Shown piece after piece: positions 25,211 to 33,342 of a DNA stretch of 34,316 bases. Each line of letters begins with the position of its first letter. Position 1 is the first letter of the stretch. The notes under the pieces were generated by a model, which saw nothing but the letters and a program-made list of their open reading frames with translations, had not been told where the DNA came from and ran no database searches. The translations under genes and the position numbers were made by a program. The DNA is from an uncultured Lachnospiraceae bacterium (GTDB lineage Bacteria; Bacillota; Clostridia; Lachnospirales; Lachnospiraceae). Location: NCBI GenBank assembly GCA_947589455.1, contig CANQCD010000008.1, positions 1 through 34,316 of the forward strand, read 5' to 3'.

Positions 25211-25326
25211 GTATGAGTTGTGTTTTAGTGCATACAAAAAGATTTATTAAAATATGGATTTGCTGTCGGTTGTATCGTTCCGCGGGGATTGGCGGATGGC
25301 AGCAGGATGGCGGAATGGAGGTAAAC

Positions 25327-25533
25327 ATGAGAGAAGGAATTCATCCGGATTACTATCAGGCTAAGGTTGTCTGCAACTGTGGTAATGAATTTGTAACCGG
25401 TTCTACGAAGGAAGAGATCCACGTAGAAATCTGTTCAAAATGTCATTCTTTTTATACAGGCCAGCAGAAGGCAGTCAAGGCTCGTGGTGCGATTGATAAA
25501 TTCAACCGCAGGTACGGTATTCAGTCTAATTAG
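25327..25533 (+). CDS. rpmE: 50S ribosomal protein L31
   Basis: A 68-residue ribosomal protein of the large subunit (central protuberance, intersubunit bridge). MREGIHPDY, the four cysteines C16, C18, C36, C39 and the end KFNRRYGI are diagnostic. Presence of all four cysteines makes it the zinc-binding (C+) form. GGAGGT five bases before ATG 25327 fixes the start; the open frame begins further upstream but has no ribosome binding site there. Rho lies upstream and DUF1385 downstream, as in many Clostridia. Confidence 0.97.
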   Translation: MREGIHPDYYQAKVVCNCGNEFVTGSTKEEIHVEICSKCHSFYTGQQKAVKARGAIDKFNRRYGIQSN

Positions 25534-25543
25534 CAGAATCAGT

Positions 25544-25603
25544 GGTCAGCGCGCTGACCTTATGGATGGTCACAGTGCCCATATTGTCGGGTATTGTGAC
25601 CAT
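25544..25603 (+). terminator. Two hairpins after rpmE
   Basis: GGTCAGC/GCTGACC (25544-25550 with 25553-25559) is followed by ATGGTCACA/TGTGACCAT (25566-25574 with 25595-25603). A weak T-rich stretch (TAGTTGTTTC) follows, so this may be a partial terminator or attenuator for rpmE. Confidence 0.5.
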
Positions 25604-25701
25604 TAGTTGTTTCACAGAAAAATATTACAATTTGATTACAGAGAATAAACAGCGTACCAGGTATCAGGATACGATGAGAAGGACGCAGAAAGAGGTAGAG
25701 T

Positions 25702-26928
25702 ATGAAGTCATCAGGAATCCGTGGCCAGGCAGTGCTCGAGGGCGTTATGATGAGGAACAGATCCGAATACGCCGTTGCAGTGAGAAAGCCTGATGGAGAA
25801 ATTCAAGTTACCCGTGGAAAATGTAAAAGTCTGGCAGAGCGTTCCCTGTTCTTTCGGCTTCCGCTGATAAGAGGAGTTGTCAAATTTGTGGAGGCTCTTA
25901 TGCTGGGAGTGCGCACCCTGACATTTTCTGCAAGTTTTTATGAGCAGGAAGAAGAGAAGCGGGAGGAAGCTTCCGCAAAAAAGAATGATTTTAAAGAACG
26001 GTTAAAAACGGCATTTACTGTGCTGATTTCCCTGGTGGCTGCCGTGCTGGCGTTTGTCGTGCTGCCATACGCCGCATCCAGGATGCTTTGCGCCAGGATT
26101 GAGTCTGTGTCAAAACTGACGGTGGCAGAGGGGATCATCCGCGCAGTTTTATTTATCGGCTATATCATAGTGCTTTCTTTTATGAATGATATCCATCGGC
26201 TGTTTCGGTATCATGGCGCGGAGCATAAGGTGATCAACTGCATTGAAAACGGTTTGGAACTGACGGTAGGAAATGCCAGAAGGCAGTCAAAGCATTTGAG
26301 AAAATGCGGGACGAGTTTTGTATTTGCTGTTATTTTTATCAGTATTATTTTATTTATGTTTATACAATTCGAGAATATGTGGCTCCGCATTGCGCTTCGT
26401 GTCATCCTGGTACCTGTCGTTGCCGGAATCTGTTATGAGTTTGTTGTGTTTACCAGCGATTCAAAAAATAAGATCGTGGGAATCCTGTGCAAGCCGGGGA
26501 TGCTGTTCCAGCTTTTGACAACCAGGGAGCCGGACAGCAAGATGCTCGAGGTGGCAATCGCCTCTGTGGAGGAGGTATTTGATTGGCGCGAATACCAGCG
26601 GCGCTGCATAGGCGTAAGGAGAAACAGAGAAAAAATGGAACGGCTGCATCGGGTTGGCAGACACAGGGAAAGCCCGGAGGAGATCAGGCAGCGCGAGGAG
26701 AGTGAAAAATGGGAGAATGAGCGGAAAAAGCGGCTGAACGAGCAGGAGCGCAAAGAGTTAGAGTTAGAAAAGATTGCAGACGAGGCGGCAAAGAGAAAAG
26801 CAAAGGAAAAGGCGTTAAAAGAGCGCATGGCGGGCGAGGCGGCCGGAACGAGGGAGGTTTCCCTGGAAACGCTGAACCGCTATCTTGACGACGAGAAAAA
26901 CAGAAAGGATCCGGCGGCAGGGCGATGA
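25702..26928 (+). CDS. DUF1385 membrane protein with charged C-terminal extension
   Basis: 408 residues. The first ~300 match DUF1385: GQAVLEGVMMRN at the start, RGVVKFVEALMLGVRTL, and FRYHGAEHKVINCIENG with conserved histidine and glutamate. Four hydrophobic segments are visible (LISLVAAVLAFVVLPYAA, IIRAVLFIGYIIVLSF, FVFAVIFISIILFMFI, IALRVILVPVVAGICYEF). The function is not known; a metal-dependent role is sometimes suggested. The last ~110 residues are a highly charged, probable coiled coil (REESEKWENERKKRLNEQER and similar). Its stop overlaps prmC by four bases (ATGA). Confidence 0.9.
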   Translation: MKSSGIRGQAVLEGVMMRNRSEYAVAVRKPDGEIQVTRGKCKSLAERSLFFRLPLIRGVVKFVEALMLGVRTLTFSASFYEQEEEKREEASAKKNDFKERLKTAFTVLISLVAAVLAFVVLPYAASRMLCARIESVSKLTVAEGIIRAVLFIGYIIVLSFMNDIHRLFRYHGAEHKVINCIENGLELTVGNARRQSKHLRKCGTSFVFAVIFISIILFMFIQFENMWLRIALRVILVPVVAGICYEFVVFTSDSKNKIVGILCKPGMLFQLLTTREPDSKMLEVAIASVEEVFDWREYQRRCIGVRRNREKMERLHRVGRHRESPEEIRQREESEKWENERKKRLNEQERKELELEKIADEAAKRKAKEKALKERMAGEAAGTREVSLETLNRYLDDEKNRKDPAAGR

Positions 26929-27773
26929 CATACGGAGAACTGGCGCAGATGGGAAAGGAACGGCTGCTCTGCGCCGGCATTGCAGAGGCGGAGGAAGACA
27001 GCTGGCTTCTTTTATCTTTTGCGGGAGATATGGACAGGGGGCAGTATTATTTAAAAAGGGAACAGGAGGCTCCCGGCCGCTGTGAACTGGCATACCGCAA
27101 GATGATAGAAAAAAGAACGCACAGGATACCGTTGCAGTATATTACAGGACAGCAGGAGTTTATGGGGATTTCTTTTGCTGTCAACGAGCATGTGCTGGTG
27201 CCGAGGCAGGATACAGAATGTCTGGTAGAAGCGGCGCTTCCATATGTCAGGGGAAAGCGGGCGCTGGATATGTGCACTGGTTCCGGCTGCATTGCCATAT
27301 CGCTTGCTATCCTGGGAAAGACGGCTTTCTGCTGCGGCGCAGATCTGTCGGAAGAGGCTTTGGAAGTCGCGCGGCAGAATGGGGAGAGGCTGCACGCAGA
27401 CGTTGCCTTTTTATGCAGTAATTTATTTGAAAAGATAGAGGGATATTATGACGTGATCGTGGCAAATCCACCCTATATCCCGGACGGCGTTATGGAAAGC
27501 CTGATGCCGGAGGTGCGCAGGTATGAACCGGCTATGGCGCTTTCTGGCGGAAAGGATGGGCTTTTCTTTTACCGTCAGATCACGGCTCAGGCAAAGGAGT
27601 ATCTGAAGGCGGGAGGATATCTTTTTTATGAGATAGGGCATGACCAGAGGAAGGCAGTTGTGGAAATCTTAGAGAAGGAAGGATATACTGGTATCTCCTG
27701 CAAAAAAGATTATGCCCAAAATGACAGGGTGGTCTTTGGAAGGATGGAAGGCCATGCCGCTGCTATGGAATAG
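26925..27773 (+). CDS. prmC: Release factor glutamine methyltransferase (PrmC/HemK)
   Basis: Uses SAM to methylate the glutamine of the GGQ motif of release factors, here presumably the RF1 encoded next door. 282 residues: an N-terminal helical domain, then the SAM-binding DMCTGSGCIAISLA and the catalytic NPPY at 181-184 (IVANPPYIPDG). The start overlaps the DUF1385 stop (ATGA), indicating coupled translation. Its last ten codons and stop are copied twice more downstream. Confidence 0.96.
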   Translation: MTYGELAQMGKERLLCAGIAEAEEDSWLLLSFAGDMDRGQYYLKREQEAPGRCELAYRKMIEKRTHRIPLQYITGQQEFMGISFAVNEHVLVPRQDTECLVEAALPYVRGKRALDMCTGSGCIAISLAILGKTAFCCGADLSEEALEVARQNGERLHADVAFLCSNLFEKIEGYYDVIVANPPYIPDGVMESLMPEVRRYEPAMALSGGKDGLFFYRQITAQAKEYLKAGGYLFYEIGHDQRKAVVEILEKEGYTGISCKKDYAQNDRVVFGRMEGHAAAME

Positions 27774-27913
27774 TGCAGGGGTTTCTATTGGACTATGGCA
27801 GACACAGCAGATGGAAGGCTATGCCGCTGCTATGGAATAATGCAGGGGTTTCTATTGGACTATGGCAGGCACAGCAGATGGAAGGCCATGCCGCTGTTAT
27901 GGAATAGTGCAGG
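27744..27913 (+). repeat. 67-bp tandem repeat from the 3' end of prmC
   Basis: The last ten codons of prmC (MEGHAAAME plus stop, starting at 27744) recur at 27811 and 27878, exactly 67 bp apart, with the 37 following bases. The copies encode MEGYAAAME and MEGHAAVME with stops TAA and TAG, but they lack ribosome binding sites. Confidence 0.93.
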
Positions 27914-28005
27914 AACATTTTCTGCCGTTTCTGTTTTTGCAGGGACGGCGCATAGGGAGAGGAGACTGTGCACAGTGTGGAGATTCCACGGAAAAGGAGA
28001 GAATT

Positions 28006-29082
28006 ATGTTTGACAGATTAGAAGATTTGGTAAGGCGTCTGGATGAGATCAACATGGAGCTGACGGAACCAGAGACGGTAAATGATCAGGAAAAATACCG
28101 TCAGCTTATGAAAGAGCAGAACGACCTTACTCCGATCGTTGATAAATATCAGGAATATAAAAAGGCAAAAGAAGGGGTGGAGGACAGTTTGGCGCTCCTT
28201 GAAGAGGAGAGCGACGAGGAGATGCGGGAGCTGGCAAAAGAGGAGCTTAGCAGCTGCAAACAGGCGGTGGAACAATGCGAGCAGGAGTTAAAGATCCTGA
28301 TGCTTCCGAAGGATCCGAATGATGAGAAAAATGTGATCGTGGAAATCCGAGGCGGCGCGGGCGGCGACGAGGCGGCGTTGTTTGCTGCAGACTTGTTCCG
28401 TATGTATTCTCATTTTGCAGAGGACAGCCATTGGAAAGTTGAAGTGATGAGCGCCAATGAAAATGGGATTGGGGGTTTTAAAGAGATTGTATTTATGGTG
28501 ATTGGGAATGGAGCGTATTCCAAGCTGAAATATGAGAGCGGCGTCCACCGCGTTCAGCGGATCCCGTCTACAGAGTCTGGCGGCAGGATCCATACTTCCA
28601 CGGCGACGGTTGCAATTATGCCAGAGGTAGAGGATGTGGAGGTGTTTGTAGACCCGAACGACTGTAAGATCGATGTATTCCGCGCTTCTGGAAATGGCGG
28701 GCAGTGCGTCAATACAACCGACTCCGCCGTGCGGATCACGCATATCCCAACAGGGATTGTCGTGACCTGCCAGGATGAAAAATCACAGTTGAAAAATAAA
28801 GATAAGGCAATGAAAGTGCTGCGTTCCCGTATCTATGACATGGAGCAGGAAAAAGCAGACAGCGAACAGGCAGCAGAGCGCAGGAGTCAGGTGGGGACCG
28901 GCGACCGCTCTGAAAAGATCAGGACGTATAACTTCCCGCAGGGACGCGTGACGGATCACCGCATTAAATTCACCAGCCATCGCTTAAATGAGATCCTGGG
29001 GGGAGATATCAATGAGCTTATCCAGAATATCATTGCGGCAGACCAGGCTGCAAGGCTGGCAAAACTGAATGAGAGCGCATAA
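28006..29082 (+). CDS. prfA: Peptide chain release factor 1
   Basis: Recognises UAA and UAG stop codons and triggers peptide release. 358 residues, normal for RF1. The codon-recognition region reads [14 protein letters not shown] (PxT motif PST, RF1 type), and the catalytic GGQ is at 231-233 within [13 protein letters not shown]; a cysteine follows GGQ where histidine is common. The C-terminus has RVTDHRI. ATG 28006 is supported by AAGGAGAG; the open frame extends upstream only because the prmC-derived repeat is open. PrmC is its presumed modifier. Confidence 0.97.
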   Translation: MFDRLEDLVRRLDEINMELTEPETVNDQEKYRQLMKEQNDLTPIVDKYQEYKKAKEGVEDSLALLEEESDEEMRELAKEELSSCKQAVEQCEQELKILMLPKDPNDEKNVIVEIRGGAGGDEAALFAADLFRMYSHFAEDSHWKVEVMSANENGIGGFKEIVFMVIGNGAYSKLKYESGVHRVQRIPSTESGGRIHTSTATVAIMPEVEDVEVFVDPNDCKIDVFRASGNGGQCVNTTDSAVRITHIPTGIVVTCQDEKSQLKNKDKAMKVLRSRIYDMEQEKADSEQAAERRSQVGTGDRSEKIRTYNFPQGRVTDHRIKFTSHRLNEILGGDINELIQNIIAADQAARLAKLNESA

Positions 29083-29197
29083 ACGCCTGTTTCAGGGTGA
29101 TTGCTGCGAGAGGCATGATGAGAGCGCAGAAATGCCTGTTTCAGGGTGGCTGCTGTGAGAGACATGGTGAGAGTGCAGAAACGCCTGTTTCAGGCGT
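29069..29197 (+). repeat. 49-bp tandem repeat from the 3' end of prfA
   Basis: The end of prfA (GAGAGCGCA at 29071) recurs at 29120 and, as GAGAGTGCA, at 29169, exactly 49 bp apart. Each copy carries the block CGCCTGTTTCAGG or TGCCTGTTTCAGG. Only the last copy forms the perfect hairpin ACGCCTG-TTT-CAGGCGT (about 29180-29196). The stop codon is lost in copies two and three. Confidence 0.92.
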
Positions 29198-29275
29198 GAT
29201 TACTATAAAAAACGCAATAGATTGCGGTCCGCCGGTTGTCTTACGATGGCTTGTTTACAGTATAAGGAGGAGAAT

Positions 29276-31366
29276 ATGAAAAGAAAAGCAAAAGTAGGGA
29301 TTTCTGTTTTTTTGTTATTTTCGCTGTTGTTTTCCGGCATCATCCCTCCAGGCGCACAGGCAGAAGCGGCGGGGAAAATGAAGCTTAACAGAAAAAAACT
29401 GTCCATGAGAGTCGGACAGACTAAAATACTGAAAGTAAAAAACAGGAAAAAAGGGCAGAAAATCATCTGGAAAACGAGCAGAAAGAACGTGGCGTCTGTC
29501 TCGCAAAAGGGAAAAGTCACTGCCAAAAAGGCAGGAACTGCAACGATTACTGCAAAGGCAGGAGGCAGGCGTTTTCAGTGCAAAGTAACTGTAGCAGCGA
29601 AAAAGAAAGCAGACAAAGCCAAAAACAAGCCGGCGCCGACGTTTGCAGCCGACATAGGAGAGCGGGACGAGATGGCCTATATCGATAACAGGATGGAAGA
29701 AGTTCCGACCGGATATTTTCAGACGATAAAAAAGGGCGGAACAGTAAAAAAATTCACATATCAGGCAGGAAGCGCAGACGGCGCCGCTTCCTTCAAAAAG
29801 AACGCAATGGTCTATCTGCCCGCAGGTTATGACTCGTCTAATGCGGAACAAAAATACGATATTATTTATCTGATGCATGGAAGCGGGGAGAATGAGCAGA
29901 CTTTTCTGGGAGACGGCGGATATGATTCTGGGATGAAGTCCATGTTGGATCATATGATCGTAAACGGAGATATCCCTCCGTGCATTGTCTGCACGCCGAC
30001 GCTGGAGAAAACAGATGATTTCGAGAAAGAGTTTCAGTATGATCTGATCCCGGCAGTGGAAGGGAAATACCATACTTATTATAATGGGGATTCTGTGGAG
30101 GATTCCAGGGAACACCGGATATTTGCCGGTTTTTCGATGGGGGCTTCTGAGACTTGGAGGATTTTTGCAAAGTGTATGAATGCCGTTTCAAAATATATCC
30201 CTATCAGCGGCGCAAGCGCCTGCGCGGGTCAAACGGCAGAGCAGGAGATTGCTTATTTGACGGAGGCTGTCGCCAAACAGGGTTATACAGCAGAGGATCT
30301 TCTTGTATTTTATGGGAGCGGCGACAAGGGAGATATTGGATATGACGGCGTCAAGTCGCAGGTCAAAGAGATGAAAAAGGGCACAGGGGTTTTTACCTTT
30401 TGTGATAATTTTACCAATGGGAATTTATATTATGGCATGGTAAAAGACGGCGGCCATGATATCAATACGGTGTATATGGTACTTTACAATGCACTGCAGA
30501 GTATGCTCTCTAAACCGAGGACGCCGGAAAAATATCACGCCTGGGCAGAGGGGATCATGGCAAAGAAAGAGCCAGCGAAGCTTGATAAGAAAAAAATGGG
30601 AAATAGTTATGGAAAGTGGAAAAAATATCACTATTATTCCAGAACGGCAAAGCGGAAGACTGGTGTGAACGTCCTGCTTCCGCCGGATTATTCCAGAGAC
30701 GAAAAGTATCCGGTTCTGTATCTGCTCCATGGATATTATGACAATGAGGATTCCCTGGCAAGCAGCGGTTATGAGATCCGCAAGATACTTGGCAATCTGA
30801 TCGGGGCTGGAAAGGCAAAAGAGATGATCGTTGTGCTGCCATATATTTTCTGCAGCCCGGATCGGAAGAAATGTACGGAGATGAATCTGGAAAATTCTCT
30901 CTGCTATGACAATTTTGTGAATGATCTGCTGAAAGATGTAATGCCGTTTATCAATAAAAAATTTTCTGTGGCAGAAGGAAGAGAAAATACGGCGATTACT
31001 GGCTTTTCCATGGGTGGAAGGGAATCTGTTTTTATCGGCGTGAGCCATCCGGAATTGTTTGGTTATGTCGGGGCGGTGTGCCCTGCGCCCGGGCTGACGC
31101 CAGGGAGCAGCCTGGATGAACATCCCGGCCAGTTAAAAGAGGAGGAACTTGTCTTTCCAGAGAAAAAAGAGCCGTACCTCTTTTTGCTCAGTGCGGCAAA
31201 AGAAGACCCGGCTGTCGGACAGAATCCGTTGCTGCTTCACAAAATACTGGAGAAGAATCAGACGGAGCATCTGTGGAATATCATTCCGAAAGGCGGCCAT
31301 GATACGGTTAGCGTGAGGGTGCATTTATATAATTATCTCCGGATGATCTTCCGGTACAGGAGGTAG
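29276..31366 (+). CDS. Secreted Ig-like domain protein with two esterase domains
   Basis: A 696-residue secreted protein. A signal peptide (KVGISVFLLFSLLFSGIIPP, cut probably after AEA) is followed by a Big_2-type Ig-like domain (LNRKKLSMRVGQTKIL, GTATITAKAGG). Two consecutive alpha/beta-hydrolase domains of the esterase D/feruloyl-esterase type follow. The first has GFSMGA with Ser287 and GGHD with His394; the second has GFSMGG with Ser578 and GGHD with His675. Both lids keep a LMHGSGENEQ or LLHGYYDNED oxyanion-type loop. It probably removes acetyl or feruloyl groups from plant polysaccharide; which ester is cut is not decidable. AAGGAGGAG precedes ATG 29276. It is separate from prfA. Confidence 0.87.
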   Translation: MKRKAKVGISVFLLFSLLFSGIIPPGAQAEAAGKMKLNRKKLSMRVGQTKILKVKNRKKGQKIIWKTSRKNVASVSQKGKVTAKKAGTATITAKAGGRRFQCKVTVAAKKKADKAKNKPAPTFAADIGERDEMAYIDNRMEEVPTGYFQTIKKGGTVKKFTYQAGSADGAASFKKNAMVYLPAGYDSSNAEQKYDIIYLMHGSGENEQTFLGDGGYDSGMKSMLDHMIVNGDIPPCIVCTPTLEKTDDFEKEFQYDLIPAVEGKYHTYYNGDSVEDSREHRIFAGFSMGASETWRIFAKCMNAVSKYIPISGASACAGQTAEQEIAYLTEAVAKQGYTAEDLLVFYGSGDKGDIGYDGVKSQVKEMKKGTGVFTFCDNFTNGNLYYGMVKDGGHDINTVYMVLYNALQSMLSKPRTPEKYHAWAEGIMAKKEPAKLDKKKMGNSYGKWKKYHYYSRTAKRKTGVNVLLPPDYSRDEKYPVLYLLHGYYDNEDSLASSGYEIRKILGNLIGAGKAKEMIVVLPYIFCSPDRKKCTEMNLENSLCYDNFVNDLLKDVMPFINKKFSVAEGRENTAITGFSMGGRESVFIGVSHPELFGYVGAVCPAPGLTPGSSLDEHPGQLKEEELVFPEKKEPYLFLLSAAKEDPAVGQNPLLLHKILEKNQTEHLWNIIPKGGHDTVSVRVHLYNYLRMIFRYRR

Positions 31367-31404
31367 GGGACGGACACCGGCAGATGTTTTTTTTAGATTT
31401 TGTC

Positions 31405-31444
31405 AAGGCGTCAAAAGATTGGATTGCATATCTTTTGACGCCTT
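31405..31444 (+). terminator. Strong hairpin after the esterase gene
   Basis: AAGGCGTCAAAAGAT (31405-31419) pairs over 15 bases with ATCTTTTGACGCCTT (31430-31444). It starts 38 bases past the stop. The T-tract lies before rather than after the stem, so it may act as a stabilising structure as well as a terminator. Confidence 0.65.
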
Positions 31445-31448
31445 AGTC

Positions 31449-31632
31449 TGTTTGCTGGAGAGTTTTTGTTTTTTAAAGTGATGATAAGAAAGATACCCGG
31501 TGTTTTAGCTTGTTTGTTGGAGAGTTTCTGTTTTTTTAAGTGATGATAAGAAAGATATCCGGTGTTTTAGCTTGTTTGTTAGAGAGTTTCTGTTTTTTTA
31601 GTGATGATAAGAAAAGATATCCGGAGTCCTGG
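31449..31632 (+). repeat. 62-bp tandem repeat between esterase and sigma factor genes
   Basis: Three copies of a T-rich unit beginning TGTTTGCTGG or TGTTTGTTRG lie at 31449, 31511 and 31573, with an exact 62-bp period. Each contains GTGATGATAAGAAA and AGATAYCCGG. It fills most of the 350-base gap between the esterase and sigma genes. No gene is visible in it. Confidence 0.88.
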
Positions 31633-31717
31633 TCTGTCAAAATATTTATTTTTTTAGGGCAAGTGCGCTAAAATTGGTTTCTGAATCGTGTTAGTTAATG
31701 AGAGAGGAGGTGAAAGG

Positions 31718-32218
31718 TTGAGATTAGAGACGGAGGAAGAATATAATGAAATCGTCGAAATGTATTCTGACATGATCTTTCGGATTGCATATCAGAATTT
31801 GTGGAATGTAAGTGATGCAGAAGATATTGTACAAGATGTTTTCTTGAAACTGCTCAAACAGAAGAAGGGGAGATTCCATGACAACGAGCACTTGAAATCC
31901 TGGCTTATCCGGGTGACGATCAACCAGTGCATGGATTATAAAAAATCTTTTTTCAGGAAAAATACAGTTTCGCTGGAAGATCTGGAAATCCCATATGAGC
32001 AGGAGGAGCGGCAAATCTTAGAAGAGCTGTACCAGTTGCCAAAGGATACGCGCAATATCTTGTATTTATATTATTACGAAGGGTACACCATCAAGGAGAT
32101 TGCAAAAATCCTTGGGAAAAAACAGAATACAGTAAATTCCAGGCTGACAAGGGGACGGAATCAATTAAAGAAAATCATGGAGGTGGAATATGCGGGAAGA
32201 ATACAAAAGTGTATTTGA
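31718..32218 (+). CDS. ECF-type RNA polymerase sigma factor
   Basis: A 166-residue sigma-70 family protein of the extracytoplasmic-function type: region 2 (YSDMIFRIAYQNLWNVSDAE, DIVQDVFLKLLKQ) and region 4 with helix-turn-helix (LYYYEGYTIKEIAKILGKKQNTVNSRLTRGR), without regions 1 and 3. It is expected to direct RNA polymerase to a small set of promoters when its anti-sigma releases it. The TTG at 31718 is preferred, since AGGAGG lies seven bases before it; the GTG at 31688 lacks one. It overlaps the next gene by 29 bases, so the pair is coupled. Confidence 0.92.
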   Translation: MRLETEEEYNEIVEMYSDMIFRIAYQNLWNVSDAEDIVQDVFLKLLKQKKGRFHDNEHLKSWLIRVTINQCMDYKKSFFRKNTVSLEDLEIPYEQEERQILEELYQLPKDTRNILYLYYYEGYTIKEIAKILGKKQNTVNSRLTRGRNQLKKIMEVEYAGRIQKCI

Positions 32219-33110
32219 CAAAATGAAATTGAGCGAAGAGGGAAAGGACAGGGCAAAGGCTTTATTTTATGAAGTGGACGAAAGGAAGGAAAAGACTATG
32301 GGATGGAGGAAAGTAATACGGCCTGCGGCAGTGGCAGCAGCCAGTCTGGCTCTGATCGTGGCGGCAAATGCAGTTGTGCCGGCGCTGCATAAAAATATCA
32401 CAAAGGCTCCGGAAAATGTGGCGGAAAAGACCGATTCGGTATTAGACAAATATTTTACCGTCACTGCTTATGCAAAAGAACTGACAAAAACGGGTAAGGT
32501 TTTTTCTGAAGATTATTCCGGTATCATTTCGGGAATTTGCGGCAATGCTGACGGCAGCAGCGTCAGCTATAATTTTGAATTTCCGGTAGAGGTGAAAGGG
32601 AAAAATATTGATACGGTTACTTATACCATCAATGATGGAGCATTTTGTATCAATCATCCAAAGGGGAAAAATATTGTAGTTGCTGGGAAAAAGCTGGATA
32701 AAATGTTGAATGTCCCGGGAGAATCTAAGGAGGCTGAGGAAAAGGAAGTCCTTACGTACCTTGATGAACAGTATCATTCTTTTACTGTGAAATATGATAA
32801 TCAGATAAACGAAGAGACTTGTATTGATATCGTTGGGACATCTGATATCTGGGGGAAAGAAAAAAGGGAACAATATAAAGCGCTGAATTATGATATTGCT
32901 AATTCCACGGTGGAAGAGGATAAAAAGGCTCATGATTTTCTGATGAAAGATATTAAGATTACCTGTATGGTCACTTATCGGGATGGTTCTACGGAGAGCA
33001 AAGAGATTGCGTTGTCTAATAAGATCATGAAATACTCTGAAGTGACGGGGGAGAAAGTGCCGGAGAAGAAGGATACCCCGTGTGTTGTGCATTGCTTTAG
33101 CCTTAAGTGA
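32190..33110 (+). CDS. Putative membrane-bound anti-sigma factor
   Basis: 306 residues: a short cytoplasmic part (FDKMKLSEEGKDRAKALFYE), one membrane helix (RPAAVAAASLALIVAANAVVP) and a large extracytoplasmic domain with no motif I recognise. Position directly after and overlapping the ECF sigma gene, and this topology, are typical of anti-sigma factors that hold sigma at the membrane. The short N-terminus does not show an obvious zinc-binding ZAS motif. GGAGGTG precedes ATG 32190. The external domain would sense the signal; what it detects is unknown. Confidence 0.72.
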   Translation: MREEYKSVFDKMKLSEEGKDRAKALFYEVDERKEKTMGWRKVIRPAAVAAASLALIVAANAVVPALHKNITKAPENVAEKTDSVLDKYFTVTAYAKELTKTGKVFSEDYSGIISGICGNADGSSVSYNFEFPVEVKGKNIDTVTYTINDGAFCINHPKGKNIVVAGKKLDKMLNVPGESKEAEEKEVLTYLDEQYHSFTVKYDNQINEETCIDIVGTSDIWGKEKREQYKALNYDIANSTVEEDKKAHDFLMKDIKITCMVTYRDGSTESKEIALSNKIMKYSEVTGEKVPEKKDTPCVVHCFSLK

Positions 33111-33187
33111 TGCATGGGACGCGCAACTGGCAGGGATAGAGAGAAGCCAGAGGCTGTGGTTCGTAGGTTCGTATCTGAAAGGGGATG

Positions 33188-33229
33188 GGCTGCCGCATAT
33201 CAGAATCCTTATTCATTAAAGCGGCAGCC
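33188..33229 (+). terminator. Hairpin after the anti-sigma gene
   Basis: GGCTGCCGC (33188-33196) pairs with GCGGCAGCC (33221-33229), followed by TCTTGCTGTT. Likely terminator of the sigma/anti-sigma unit. Confidence 0.6.
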
Positions 33230-33259
33230 TCTTGCTGTTAGGACAGATGCGTTAGTAAT

Positions 33260-33303
33260 ACCCCCGCCCATGCACTTTGGAGTGTAAGCGTATGGGCGGG
33301 GGT
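33260..33303. terminator. Bidirectional hairpin between anti-sigma and LRR genes
   Basis: ACCCCCGCCCAT (33260-33271) and ATGGGCGGGGGT (33292-33303) form a perfect 12-bp stem between convergent genes. It could end transcription from either side; T-tracts are short. Confidence 0.65.
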
Positions 33304-33342
33304 TGTTGGGAATAGCAACGGTAATGCCTTGTTTTTGATCGG

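Noticed and set aside
27862-28005. N-terminal extension of prfA
   Set aside because: It is translated from the prmC-derived repeat; ATG 28006 has a good ribosome binding site and gives normal RF1 length.
31449-31632. CRISPR array
   Set aside because: The 62-bp units are whole near-identical repeats with no unique spacers, and no cas genes are nearby.
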